Assembly (NCBI GenBank): GCA_030633365.1
Contig: DAOVSY010000240.1
Span: 1 to 5,085, forward strand
Reading direction: 5' to 3'
Origin: Spirochaetaceae bacterium
Lineage (GTDB): Bacteria; Spirochaetota; Spirochaetia; B11-G9
Length of the DNA: 5,085 bases
Made by a program: the position numbers and the translations under genes. The notes beneath the pieces are model-generated. The model saw only the letters and a program-made list of their open reading frames with translations. It searched no databases and had not been told where the DNA came from. Within the stretch, counting starts at the first letter, position 1. Every line of letters begins with the position of its first letter. Positions 1 through 5,085 of this stretch are shown piece after piece.

Positions 1-1310
1 ATATAGTTTTTGACCACAAATATCGTAACTGAACCGACGATCATACCGGCAATAGCCCCGAATTTAGTAGTACCTCTCCAGACTAAAGACAGAATTATTA
101 AAGGTCCAAAAGCTGCTCCAAAACCACCCCAGGCATATCCCACCATGGCAAGAATACTTCCTCCACTGGAACTGGCAATTATAAAAGCGATAATGGCAAA
201 TCCTACAACACCTAATCTGCTTATCCAGGCTTTTTGTTTACTATTGAACTTTTTAAAGAAAGGGAGATCTTCTGTAAGAGAAGAAGTTAAAACCAGCAAT
301 TGTGAATCCGCAGTGGACATAACCGCTGCCAATACCGCGGCCAGAATGAAGCCGGAAAAAACAGGATGAAACAAAGCACTCACAAGAGCCAGGAAAATTC
401 GTTCACTATTACCATCCGGGCCTGCAACACCTTCCAGAGGACTAATTGAATTGAAACCGATTCCGATCAGTCCAATTGCAACCGCCAACAGTAAGCTGAT
501 AATCATCCAACTCATACCTACGCGTCTTGCTTTAGGTACAGATTCAACACTGTCAATACCGATAAATCGTGCAAGAATGTGAGGTTGTCCAAAATAACCT
601 AACCCCCAGGCCATGAGAGATGCTCCGGTAAGAAGGGTTGTTGTTACCTTAAATGCGTTAGGGTTTAGTTGGGCAATATCAACTCCTGATCCGGATATTG
701 CATAAAATGCCATAAGTGCAGAAAATATCAATGCGCTTAACATAAGAATACCTTGAACTAAATCCGTCCAGCAAACAGCCATATAACCGCCTAGAAAAGT
801 ATAAGACACCACTACCAAAGTTGTTATTATAAGAGCTGTTTGCTCAGTGGCTCCAAAACTATGTGCAAAAAGCAGTGTGCCGCCCTTGAGACCGGAAGCG
901 ACATACAGAATAAAAAAGAAAATAATTACAGCTGTTGATACATATTTAATTACGCCGGATTTATCATCAAAGCGTTCAGATAAATAAGTCGGCAAAGTGA
1001 TAGCATTCAATTTTTCACTATATGCTCTTAGCCTTGGAGCGACAACATACCAATTTAAATAAGCACCTATAACCAGCCCGAGAGAAATCCAAATCCCGTC
1101 AACCAGGCCTCCGACAAAGACCGCTCCAGGCAGCCCTAAAAGCAGCCAGCTACTCATATCTGATGCTCCGGCACTAATTGCGGATGTTACCGGACCTAAT
1201 GAGCGGCCACCAATAATAAAATCCTCATTATTCTTGGTTTTTTTCATGGAATAGTAACCAATGCCTAACATTAGTAACAAATAAAGCCCAAACTGTATTG
1301 CAATTCCCAT
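1..1310 (-). CDS. putP: Sodium/proline symporter PutP (SSS family), 3' end outside the window
   Basis: This inner-membrane transporter takes up L-proline with Na+. I translated 436 residues from ATG at 1310-1308 down to position 3 without a stop; about 60 C-terminal residues are missing compared with the roughly 500-residue family. Landmarks match E. coli PutP from memory: GGRSLGP (residues 34-40, with R36), SAGASDMSSW (46-55, with D51 and S53 at the Na+ site positions), LPGAVF (60-65), FFFILYVASG (131-140), WTDLVQ (181-186, with D183), WGLGYFGQPHILARF (235-249, with W235, Y239 and P243 of the proposed proline site) and AAVMSTADSQLL (328-339, with S332 and T333 of the second Na+ contact). Many hydrophobic segments fit the LeuT-like fold. 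The start is supported by AAGGAG at 1324-1319, 8 bases upstream. It is divergent from the exporter operon. Close relatives such as OpuE also carry proline, so an osmoprotective rather than catabolic role is possible; no putA is visible. Confidence 0.95.
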   Translation of the reverse strand, partial: MGIAIQFGLYLLLMLGIGYYSMKKTKNNEDFIIGGRSLGPVTSAISAGASDMSSWLLLGLPGAVFVGGLVDGIWISLGLVIGAYLNWYVVAPRLRAYSEKLNAITLPTYLSERFDDKSGVIKYVSTAVIIFFFILYVASGLKGGTLLFAHSFGATEQTALIITTLVVVSYTFLGGYMAVCWTDLVQGILMLSALIFSALMAFYAISGSGVDIAQLNPNAFKVTTTLLTGASLMAWGLGYFGQPHILARFIGIDSVESVPKARRVGMSWMIISLLLAVAIGLIGIGFNSISPLEGVAGPDGNSERIFLALVSALFHPVFSGFILAAVLAAVMSTADSQLLVLTSSLTEDLPFFKKFNSKQKAWISRLGVVGFAIIAFIIASSSGGSILAMVGYAWGGFGAAFGPLIILSLVWRGTTKFGAIAGMIVGSVTIFVVKNY

Positions 1311-1342
1311 AATATTTTCTCCTTATTGAATTTTTAAAAGAA

Positions 1343-1371
1343 ATGATATAATTATATTCATAAAAGAACAA
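1343..1371 (-). promoter_or_regulatory. putP: Candidate sigma-70-type promoter for putP
   Basis: On the minus strand a -35-like TTGTTC (1371-1366) is followed by a 17-base spacer and a -10-like TATCAT (1348-1343), which matches five of six consensus bases. Transcription would start near 1336, leaving a leader of about 26 bases containing the AAGGAG site at 1324-1319. The region is very AT-rich, so chance matches are likely; this is the best-spaced one seen. Confidence 0.4.
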
Positions 1372-1418
1372 CTATTTTTTCTTATTGAGGCTTTTGCGCT
1401 GTAATTTGCTCCTCCGTC

Positions 1419-1442
1419 CCCAATTTTTATCCCAATTTTTAA
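1419..1442. repeat. Tandem 12-base repeat, two copies
   Basis: CCCAATTTTTAT (1419-1430) is followed at once by CCCAATTTTTAA (1431-1442), so 11 of 12 bases repeat in tandem. It sits about 50 bases upstream of the putP promoter candidate and just upstream of a rightward promoter candidate. A spacing near one helical turn could suit a regulator binding site, but two copies in AT-rich DNA may also be chance. No known operator was recognised. Confidence 0.4.
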
Positions 1443-1456
1443 AACTCCATACTCAA

Positions 1457-1485
1457 TTCACATTTCGTTCATATATCAATATTAA
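1457..1485 (+). promoter_or_regulatory. Weak candidate promoter for the exporter operon
   Basis: TTCACA (1457-1462, five of six matches to the -35 consensus) is followed by a 17-base spacer and TATTAA (1480-1485, four of six matches to the -10 consensus). An alternative nearer the gene is TTTCAA (1515-1520) with TATATT (1538-1543), also 17 bases apart, with the better -10 and the poorer -35. Neither can be preferred from sequence alone; the operon needs a rightward promoter somewhere in this gap. Confidence 0.25.
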
Positions 1486-1601
1486 TGTATATATAGTGTT
1501 TCAGACAAGAGATCTTTCAATTATTACAAAAAAAGATTATATTTTTGGTCAGAAACTAAAAAATCAAGATACATAATTAAATTTTGGGATATGAGAATAG
1601 T

Positions 1602-1605
1602 GGAG
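1602..1605 (+). promoter_or_regulatory. Ribosome binding site deciding the adaptor start
   Basis: GGAG lies 5 bases before the ATG at 1611. The upstream in-frame TTG at 1584 has no comparable site and would place nine extra, partly polar residues before the Lys-rich start of the membrane anchor, so the ATG at 1611 is preferred. Confidence 0.65.
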
Positions 1606-1610
1606 TCTTT

Positions 1611-2780
1611 ATGAGTAAAAAGAAAATACTTATTATTGCTGCAGTAATTATAGTCGCAGCTGTAATTATATGGTGGAGCCTTGGAAATAAAAAAGGGGAA
1701 GAAGAATCTGCCGGTGAAACTACTATTAGTACAATCGAAGCTGTTCCGGGATCTGTTTCAATTAAAGTAGAAGGCCCTTCAATTGTTGAACCCTACCAAA
1801 CCAGGAGTATTCGATCCAGTATTGAAGGTATTGTTACCAAAACAGTAGAGGAAGGAGACTACCTTGAAGCAGGAGAAATTTTAATTAGTCTGGATGAAGG
1901 GGACATGCAAATAACCGTAAAGCAGGCAAAGATTAATCTTTCAAAAGCAGAGCTTAATAAAGACAGAAATAAAACAAACCTTCTGAATGCAGAGAAAAAT
2001 CTCGAAGATACTACTAAGTTATTCAATTCGGGTGCAGTTTCCGGTGAACAGGTAAATACCGCAGAACTTGCTGTAGAGACAGCCCTTTTTAACCTGAGTT
2101 CTTCCAATCTCGATATATCCCAGGCTGCACTTCTATTGGATATTGCAAGGAAAAATCTTGAGAATATACATATACGGGCTCCTTTTTCCGGAGTAGTACT
2201 TAGTATCAATGTAATTTCTGGAGATATGGTTAGCAAAGGAACTGCCCTGCTGGTATTTGTAGATCTTTCTAAAGTCAGACTTAAAGCAGAAGTAGATGAG
2301 TTTGATATTGCAAAAGTCCAAAAAGGACAAAAAGTAACTATTACCAGCGATTCCCTGGGAGATGAAAAACTTGGATCAAAAGTAGAAAGTGTAAGCCCCG
2401 GAGCTGAGGTTATAAATAATATATCTATTTTTACTGTTTCCACTGTCCTTAATAATTTAGAAGGGAAACTAAAACCTGGGATGAGCGCAGATCTTTCCAT
2501 ACTTATTAGTGCAGATAAAGGAATACTGGTTCCAAGCAAGGCAGTTACAAGTGTACGAACCAGAAGCTATGTTAAGGTTTATGTTAATGAAGAAATTGAA
2601 ACAAAAAAAGTAACTGTAGGTGCAGATGATGGTAGAAATATAGTAGTTCTTGAAGGACTTGAAGAGGGAGAATTCGTAGTAATACCAACTGTACCTGGAT
2701 TTCAGTTACCAACAACCAGTTCCAGTTCCAGTGGAACATCAGTAATACCTGTACAGATACCTGGATCAGGGTCACGTTAA
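1611..2780 (+). CDS. MacA-like (HlyD/RND-type) membrane fusion adaptor of an ABC exporter
   Basis: The 389-residue protein is the adaptor of a tripartite-type exporter: anchored in the inner membrane and projecting outward to couple the MacB-type permease to substrate passage. Residues 3-5 are Lys, followed by one hydrophobic span (about 6-22). A first lipoyl half-motif (about 66-100, IEGIVTKTVEEGDYLEAGEIL) leads into an Ala/Leu/Asn/Lys-rich alpha-helical hairpin (about 101-185), shorter than in many HlyD proteins. The second lipoyl half follows (IRAPFSGVV, 188-196), then a beta-barrel region (about 220-300) with the family-typical LKPGMSADLSI (287-297) and a membrane-proximal domain (about 300-360). 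The last 21 residues are rich in Ser, Gly and Pro. The stop TAA shares one base with the ATPase start (TAATG), which implies translational coupling. Substrate is unknown: MacAB relatives handle macrolides, peptides, haem precursors or lipids. The symbol is left blank because orthology to macA cannot be shown. Confidence 0.92.
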   Translation: MSKKKILIIAAVIIVAAVIIWWSLGNKKGEEESAGETTISTIEAVPGSVSIKVEGPSIVEPYQTRSIRSSIEGIVTKTVEEGDYLEAGEILISLDEGDMQITVKQAKINLSKAELNKDRNKTNLLNAEKNLEDTTKLFNSGAVSGEQVNTAELAVETALFNLSSSNLDISQAALLLDIARKNLENIHIRAPFSGVVLSINVISGDMVSKGTALLVFVDLSKVRLKAEVDEFDIAKVQKGQKVTITSDSLGDEKLGSKVESVSPGAEVINNISIFTVSTVLNNLEGKLKPGMSADLSILISADKGILVPSKAVTSVRTRSYVKVYVNEEIETKKVTVGADDGRNIVVLEGLEEGEFVVIPTVPGFQLPTTSSSSSGTSVIPVQIPGSGSR

Positions 2781-3469
2781 TGATAACTATTGAGAATTTA
2801 TCCAGACATTACCAAATGGGTCCAACTACTGTTAAAGCCATAGATGATATCTCCCTGAGTATTGGTTCCGGTGAGTTTGTATCTATAGTGGGTCCCAGTG
2901 GTTCCGGAAAATCTACTCTTATGAATATTATAGGCTGCCTGGACTCTCCTACTTCAGGTAAATATACCCTGGCAGGAGAAGAAGTCGCGGGGTTAAGCAG
3001 AAACAGGCTTGCAGAAATAAGAAACAGACATATTGGTTTTGTATTCCAAAGCTTTAATCTTCTTGGTCGTGAAAGTGCTGTAGAGAATGTAGAACTTCCT
3101 CTTATCTATGCAGGCATACCTCCAAAAGAGAGAAGAGCCAGAGCTATGGAAATTCTAAAAAGAGTGGAACTTGACGGAAGAGAATTTCATCAGCCAAATG
3201 AACTCTCAGGAGGACAGCGGCAACGAGTGGCTATAGCAAGGGCATTAGCTGTAAACCCAAAAATACTTCTGGCAGATGAGCCTACAGGTGCCCTGGATAC
3301 CAAAACAGGGGCACAGATAATGGATCTTTTTAGAGAACTTCAGTCCGAAGGAGTTACCTTAATAATGGTAACCCACGATACTGAAGTAGCTTCACAGGGG
3401 AAGAGGATAATCCAGGTAAGAGATGGTAAAATACTTGTGGATCTTCCTGTTGAGGAGTGGAACAGATGA
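2780..3469 (+). CDS. MacB-type ABC transporter ATP-binding protein (MacB/LolD family)
   Basis: The 229-residue cytoplasmic ATPase would dimerise and power the permease encoded next to it. All ABC motifs are intact: Walker A GPSGSGKST (38-46), Q-loop Q90 in FVFQSFNLL, signature LSGGQRQRVAIARAL (142-156), Walker B ILLADEPTG (162-170, catalytic E167), D-loop ALD (171-173) and H-loop H199 in VTHD. The IIGCLDSPTSG and NVELPLIYAG segments are typical of the MacB/LolD branch. Length equals the usual standalone subunit; E. coli MacB instead fuses this domain to the permease. The start ATG at 2780 overlaps the adaptor stop by one base, with only a weak AGGG (2768-2771) 8 bases ahead, so coupled translation is likely. 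The stop TGA overlaps the permease start as ATGA. LolD, in lipoprotein release, is a close relative, but the adaptor gene next door favours a MacAB-type exporter. Confidence 0.95.
   Translation: MITIENLSRHYQMGPTTVKAIDDISLSIGSGEFVSIVGPSGSGKSTLMNIIGCLDSPTSGKYTLAGEEVAGLSRNRLAEIRNRHIGFVFQSFNLLGRESAVENVELPLIYAGIPPKERRARAMEILKRVELDGREFHQPNELSGGQRQRVAIARALAVNPKILLADEPTGALDTKTGAQIMDLFRELQSEGVTLIMVTHDTEVASQGKRIIQVRDGKILVDLPVEEWNR
3452..3457 (+). promoter_or_regulatory. Ribosome binding site deciding the permease start
   Basis: GAGGAG lies inside the end of the ATPase gene, 8 bases before the ATG at 3466. It overlaps the alternative in-frame GTG at 3457, which has no such site ahead of it; the ATG also forms the ATGA overlap, so it is the better start. 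Confidence 0.75.
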
Positions 3470-4692
3470 CAACCTTTAAGTTTACCGAATCAGTTAAAAT
3501 GTCATTTAGGAGTATTGCCTCAAATAAAGCGAGATCATTCCTGACAGCCCTGGGTGTTATGATTGGTGTTGCTGCTGTTATAACACTGGTAGCTTTAGGT
3601 AATGGAACACAGGAATCTGTTGAGCAAAGCCTTGAGTCATTAGGATCAAACCTTCTTATACTCTACTCAGGGGAACCAAAGGGGGGAAGTCTTGTTAGGA
3701 GAAATACTTCTAATATAAAACCTTCCCTGACAGAAGAAGACCTTGCATTTCTTGAAAGTCTTGTTCCTTCCCTTATAACAATTTCTGCACCGGAATCGTC
3801 TGAATCGGGGCAGATTAAATTTGGAAATAAAAATACTGTTGGAACAATAATTGGAACTAATCTTAATTATCCGGGAGTAAGAAATTTCCATCCAATATAT
3901 GGATCTTTTTTCTCTGAGAACGATCTTGCTGCACGTAAACCCACAGCAGTTATAGGAGCACAGATTTATAAAGATTTATTTGAAGAAGGATCTGATCCAA
4001 TAGGTGAAAAAATTAGAATTAATGGCGTGGGATTTACAGTTACAGGAATTATGGAAGAAAAAGGTTCTTCATCAAGTGATATGTCAATATTTATACCAAT
4101 GACAACATTCCAAAAATATATCTCCGGGTCAGATATGTATGCACTTATAAATATACAAGCTGCCGATCTGGACTCCATGAGAGAGTTACAAACCTATATA
4201 GAAAATGAAATTTTAAGACTCCATAAACTACCAAATATGGACGCAGCGGATTTTTATATGGCAAATCAACTGGATCTTCTTAATACACTTCAGGGTGTTA
4301 CAAGTACATTTACTCTCCTTTTGGGGAGTATTGCAGCTATCAGCCTCCTGGTTGGCGGTATTGGAATTATGAATATAATGCTGGTGGCAGTTACAGAACG
4401 TACAAGAGAAATTGGTATTAGAATGGCCCTTGGAGCTAAATCATCTGATATAATGAGTCAATTTTTAACAGAAGCAATAATACTATCTGTTGGAGGTGGA
4501 CTCATTGGAATATTTTTAGGTATTACAACTGCAATAGGTGCAAATAAATTTGGAGGTATGGCTTCTTCCATATCAATTGAATCTGTATTTCTTGCATTCG
4601 GGTTTTCGGTTGTAACAGGATTATTTTTTGGTGGTTACCCGGCATACCAGGCATCAAAACTGGATCCGATTGAGGCGTTGAGATATGAATAG
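3466..4692 (+). CDS. MacB/FtsX-type ABC transporter permease
   Basis: The 408-residue inner-membrane subunit is powered by the preceding ATPase and contacts the adaptor outside the membrane. A short amphipathic N-terminus (ESVKMSFRSIASNKARSFLTALG, residues 8-30, typical of MacB permeases) leads into membrane span 1 (about 25-45). A large extracytoplasmic domain (about 46-275) contains VIGAQIYKDLF and DPIGEKIRINGVGFTVTGIM, the usual MacB periplasmic core pattern. The C-terminal FtsX-type domain has spans near 281-306, 332-355 and 373-392, with the cytoplasmic coupling segment AVTERTREIGIRMALGA (307-323) and the ending YPAYQASKLDPIEALRYE (391-408). This is the four-span topology of MacB without its ATPase domain. 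It overlaps the ATPase gene by four bases and is the last gene of the tight cluster; an inverted repeat begins right after the stop. MacB-type pumps act by mechanotransmission rather than a through-membrane channel, which is family knowledge. LolC/E-like function is possible but less likely beside a MacA-type adaptor. Confidence 0.94.
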   Translation: MTTFKFTESVKMSFRSIASNKARSFLTALGVMIGVAAVITLVALGNGTQESVEQSLESLGSNLLILYSGEPKGGSLVRRNTSNIKPSLTEEDLAFLESLVPSLITISAPESSESGQIKFGNKNTVGTIIGTNLNYPGVRNFHPIYGSFFSENDLAARKPTAVIGAQIYKDLFEEGSDPIGEKIRINGVGFTVTGIMEEKGSSSSDMSIFIPMTTFQKYISGSDMYALINIQAADLDSMRELQTYIENEILRLHKLPNMDAADFYMANQLDLLNTLQGVTSTFTLLLGSIAAISLLVGGIGIMNIMLVAVTERTREIGIRMALGAKSSDIMSQFLTEAIILSVGGGLIGIFLGITTAIGANKFGGMASSISIESVFLAFGFSVVTGLFFGGYPAYQASKLDPIEALRYE

Positions 4693-4801
4693 AACCGGTG
4701 TTTCGATACATTTTTGCGGAGCAAAAACACTCAACAACCGGTTTAGCTAACAACGGTTGCTGAGTGTTTTGCCCCGGCAAAATGTATCGAAGTAACTGTT
4801 G
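4693..4801. repeat. Long imperfect inverted repeat with self-complementary arms
   Basis: The left arm (4702-4740) pairs with the right arm (4754-4791) with only two A.C mismatches and three single-base bulges, around a 13-base loop that includes the palindrome TTAGCTAA (4743-4750). The outer part is a perfect match: TTCGATACATTTT against its complement. Each arm can also fold alone: TTTTTGC-GGA-GCAAAAA (4711-4727) and TTTTGCC-CC-GGCAAAA (4767-4782). Weaker complementarity continues outward to about 4693 and 4801, and AACCGGT occurs at both 4693-4699 and 4736-4742. The right arm is not followed by a T-run, so it is not a standard intrinsic terminator. It starts right after the permease stop. 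It may be a dispersed palindromic or MITE-like unit, or an RNA processing or attenuation element; nothing here shows transposition. Confidence 0.85.
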
Positions 4802-4828
4802 TAATAATATTAAGAAAAGGAGTTTTAT

Positions 4829-5085
4829 ATGAAAAAGACAATGTTGATTTTACTAATGGCTATGATACCACTGATGGTAATGGCACAGTCCAGTGATCCG
4901 GCTATTGCAAAAGCAAAGGAAGAAACTGCTGTTATTTTTGATCTGGGCAGATTTTTTGGGTTTCTAAATACAATGGAAGAAGAAGCTCCAGAACTGGCAC
5001 TGTCAAAAGAGCAAATGAAAGAAATCTATGATATTTTAAACAAATTTTTAAAGCTGGAACGAATTGAGGTTGATGATGCTGATGA
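4829..5085 (+). CDS. Small secreted protein of unknown function, C-terminus outside the window
   Basis: Eighty-five codons are visible and the frame is open at the right edge. The start ATG has a strong AAGGAG (4817-4822) 6 bases upstream. Residues 1-19 look like a classical signal peptide: KK, a Leu/Met/Ile-rich core, then VMA before QSS, suggesting signal peptidase I cleavage after A19. There is no lipobox Cys. The mature part begins with charged residues, then FDLGRFFGFLNTMEEE (37-52), LALSKEQMKEIYDILNKFLKL (56-76) and an acidic DDAD. The LxLSxxQxxxIxxIL spacing resembles the LTxxQ motif of periplasmic Spy/CpxP proteins, but one short match does not establish membership. I also recall small secreted proteins of this look near export ABC genes in other bacteria, which I cannot verify here. 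It could be a late gene of the exporter operon or a separate unit, since an inverted repeat lies between; no convincing promoter is visible in the 28 bases after the repeat. Confidence 0.8.
   Translation, partial: MKKTMLILLMAMIPLMVMAQSSDPAIAKAKEETAVIFDLGRFFGFLNTMEEEAPELALSKEQMKEIYDILNKFLKLERIEVDDAD

Larger units (their letters stand above)
1311..1610. other. AT-rich divergent intergenic region
   Basis: This 300-base stretch separates the start codons of putP (leftward) and the exporter operon (rightward), so it must carry both control regions. It contains the putP promoter candidate, a tandem 12-base repeat at 1419-1442 and weak rightward promoter candidates. A 63-codon open frame at 1385-1576 has no good ribosome binding site and no recognisable protein character, so I do not call it a gene. 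No riboswitch, RNA gene or terminator hairpin was recognised. Confidence 0.7.

Noticed and set aside
10..369. A 119-codon plus-strand open frame at the left edge
   Set aside because: It is antisense to the well-conserved putP coding region, which explains this DNA fully.
1385..1576. A possible 63-residue protein in the intergenic region
   Set aside because: It has no good ribosome binding site, an unremarkable composition typical of translated AT-rich DNA, and overlaps the expected control region.
1584..1610. The TTG at 1584 as the adaptor start
   Set aside because: There is no Shine-Dalgarno-like sequence before it, while the ATG at 1611 has GGAG at 1602-1605 and gives a typical Lys-rich start to the membrane anchor.
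1859..2539. A 226-codon open frame on the minus strand inside the adaptor gene
   Set aside because: It lies wholly antisense to a clearly recognised gene, has Ser/Leu-rich composition typical of a mirror frame, and shows no ribosome binding site or family likeness.
4523..4780. A minus-strand 85-codon open frame running from the inverted repeat into the permease gene
   Set aside because: It is antisense to conserved FtsX-type sequence and depends on the repeat for its start; no protein family is suggested.
4741..4801. An integron attC-like recombination site, suggested by GCTAACAAC and the palindromic arms
   Set aside because: No pair of RYYYAAC and GTTRRRY core sites could be found in the right arrangement, and the neighbouring genes form an operon rather than a cassette array.
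4693..4801. An ordinary rho-independent terminator for the exporter operon
   Set aside because: The stem is unusually long, its base is followed by mixed sequence (AGTAACTGTTG) and not by a T-run, and the small inner hairpins also lack one. Termination cannot be excluded, but the sequence does not show the standard form.
4769..4810. A promoter for the secreted-protein gene between the repeat and its start
   Set aside because: TAATAT at 4805-4810 resembles a -10 box, but no -35-like sequence lies at a suitable distance, and TTGCCC at 4769-4774 has no -10 at 16-18 bases.

Overview
The window reads as a piece of a low-to-moderate GC bacterial chromosome, most AT-rich between genes. It holds four gene-length proteins and the start of a fifth. 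The organism cannot be fixed from this sequence. A single-span MacA-type adaptor with a separately encoded MacB-type ATPase and permease occurs in both spirochaetes and Gram-positives. My leaning is a diderm such as a spirochaete, at low confidence.

Layout. (1) Positions 1-1310, minus strand: most of a PutP-type sodium/proline symporter; the 3' end lies beyond the left edge. (2) Positions 1311-1610: an AT-rich divergent intergenic region with a fair promoter candidate for putP, weaker rightward promoter candidates and a tandem 12-base repeat. (3) Positions 1611-4692, plus strand: a tightly coupled three-gene operon made of a MacA/HlyD-type adaptor, a MacB-type ABC ATPase and a MacB/FtsX-type permease. 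The junctions are TAATG and ATGA overlaps. (4) Positions 4693-4801: a long imperfect inverted repeat whose two arms can each also fold alone. (5) Positions 4829-5085: the first 85 codons of a small secreted protein with a strong ribosome binding site; it runs off the right edge.

How the genes work together. The three operon products should form one efflux or export machine. The ATPase dimer drives conformational change in the permease dimer, and the anchored adaptor couples this to substrate release outside the inner membrane. No TolC-like outer-membrane gene is present here. The downstream secreted protein may belong to the same transcription unit, but the inverted repeat between them leaves this open. 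PutP is a separate, divergently transcribed uptake gene with no evident functional link to the exporter.

No mobile-element gene, CRISPR array, tRNA or rRNA was recognised. The least explained items are the inverted repeat at 4693-4801 and the small secreted protein beside it, which carries a short motif like the LTxxQ motif of Spy/CpxP proteins.
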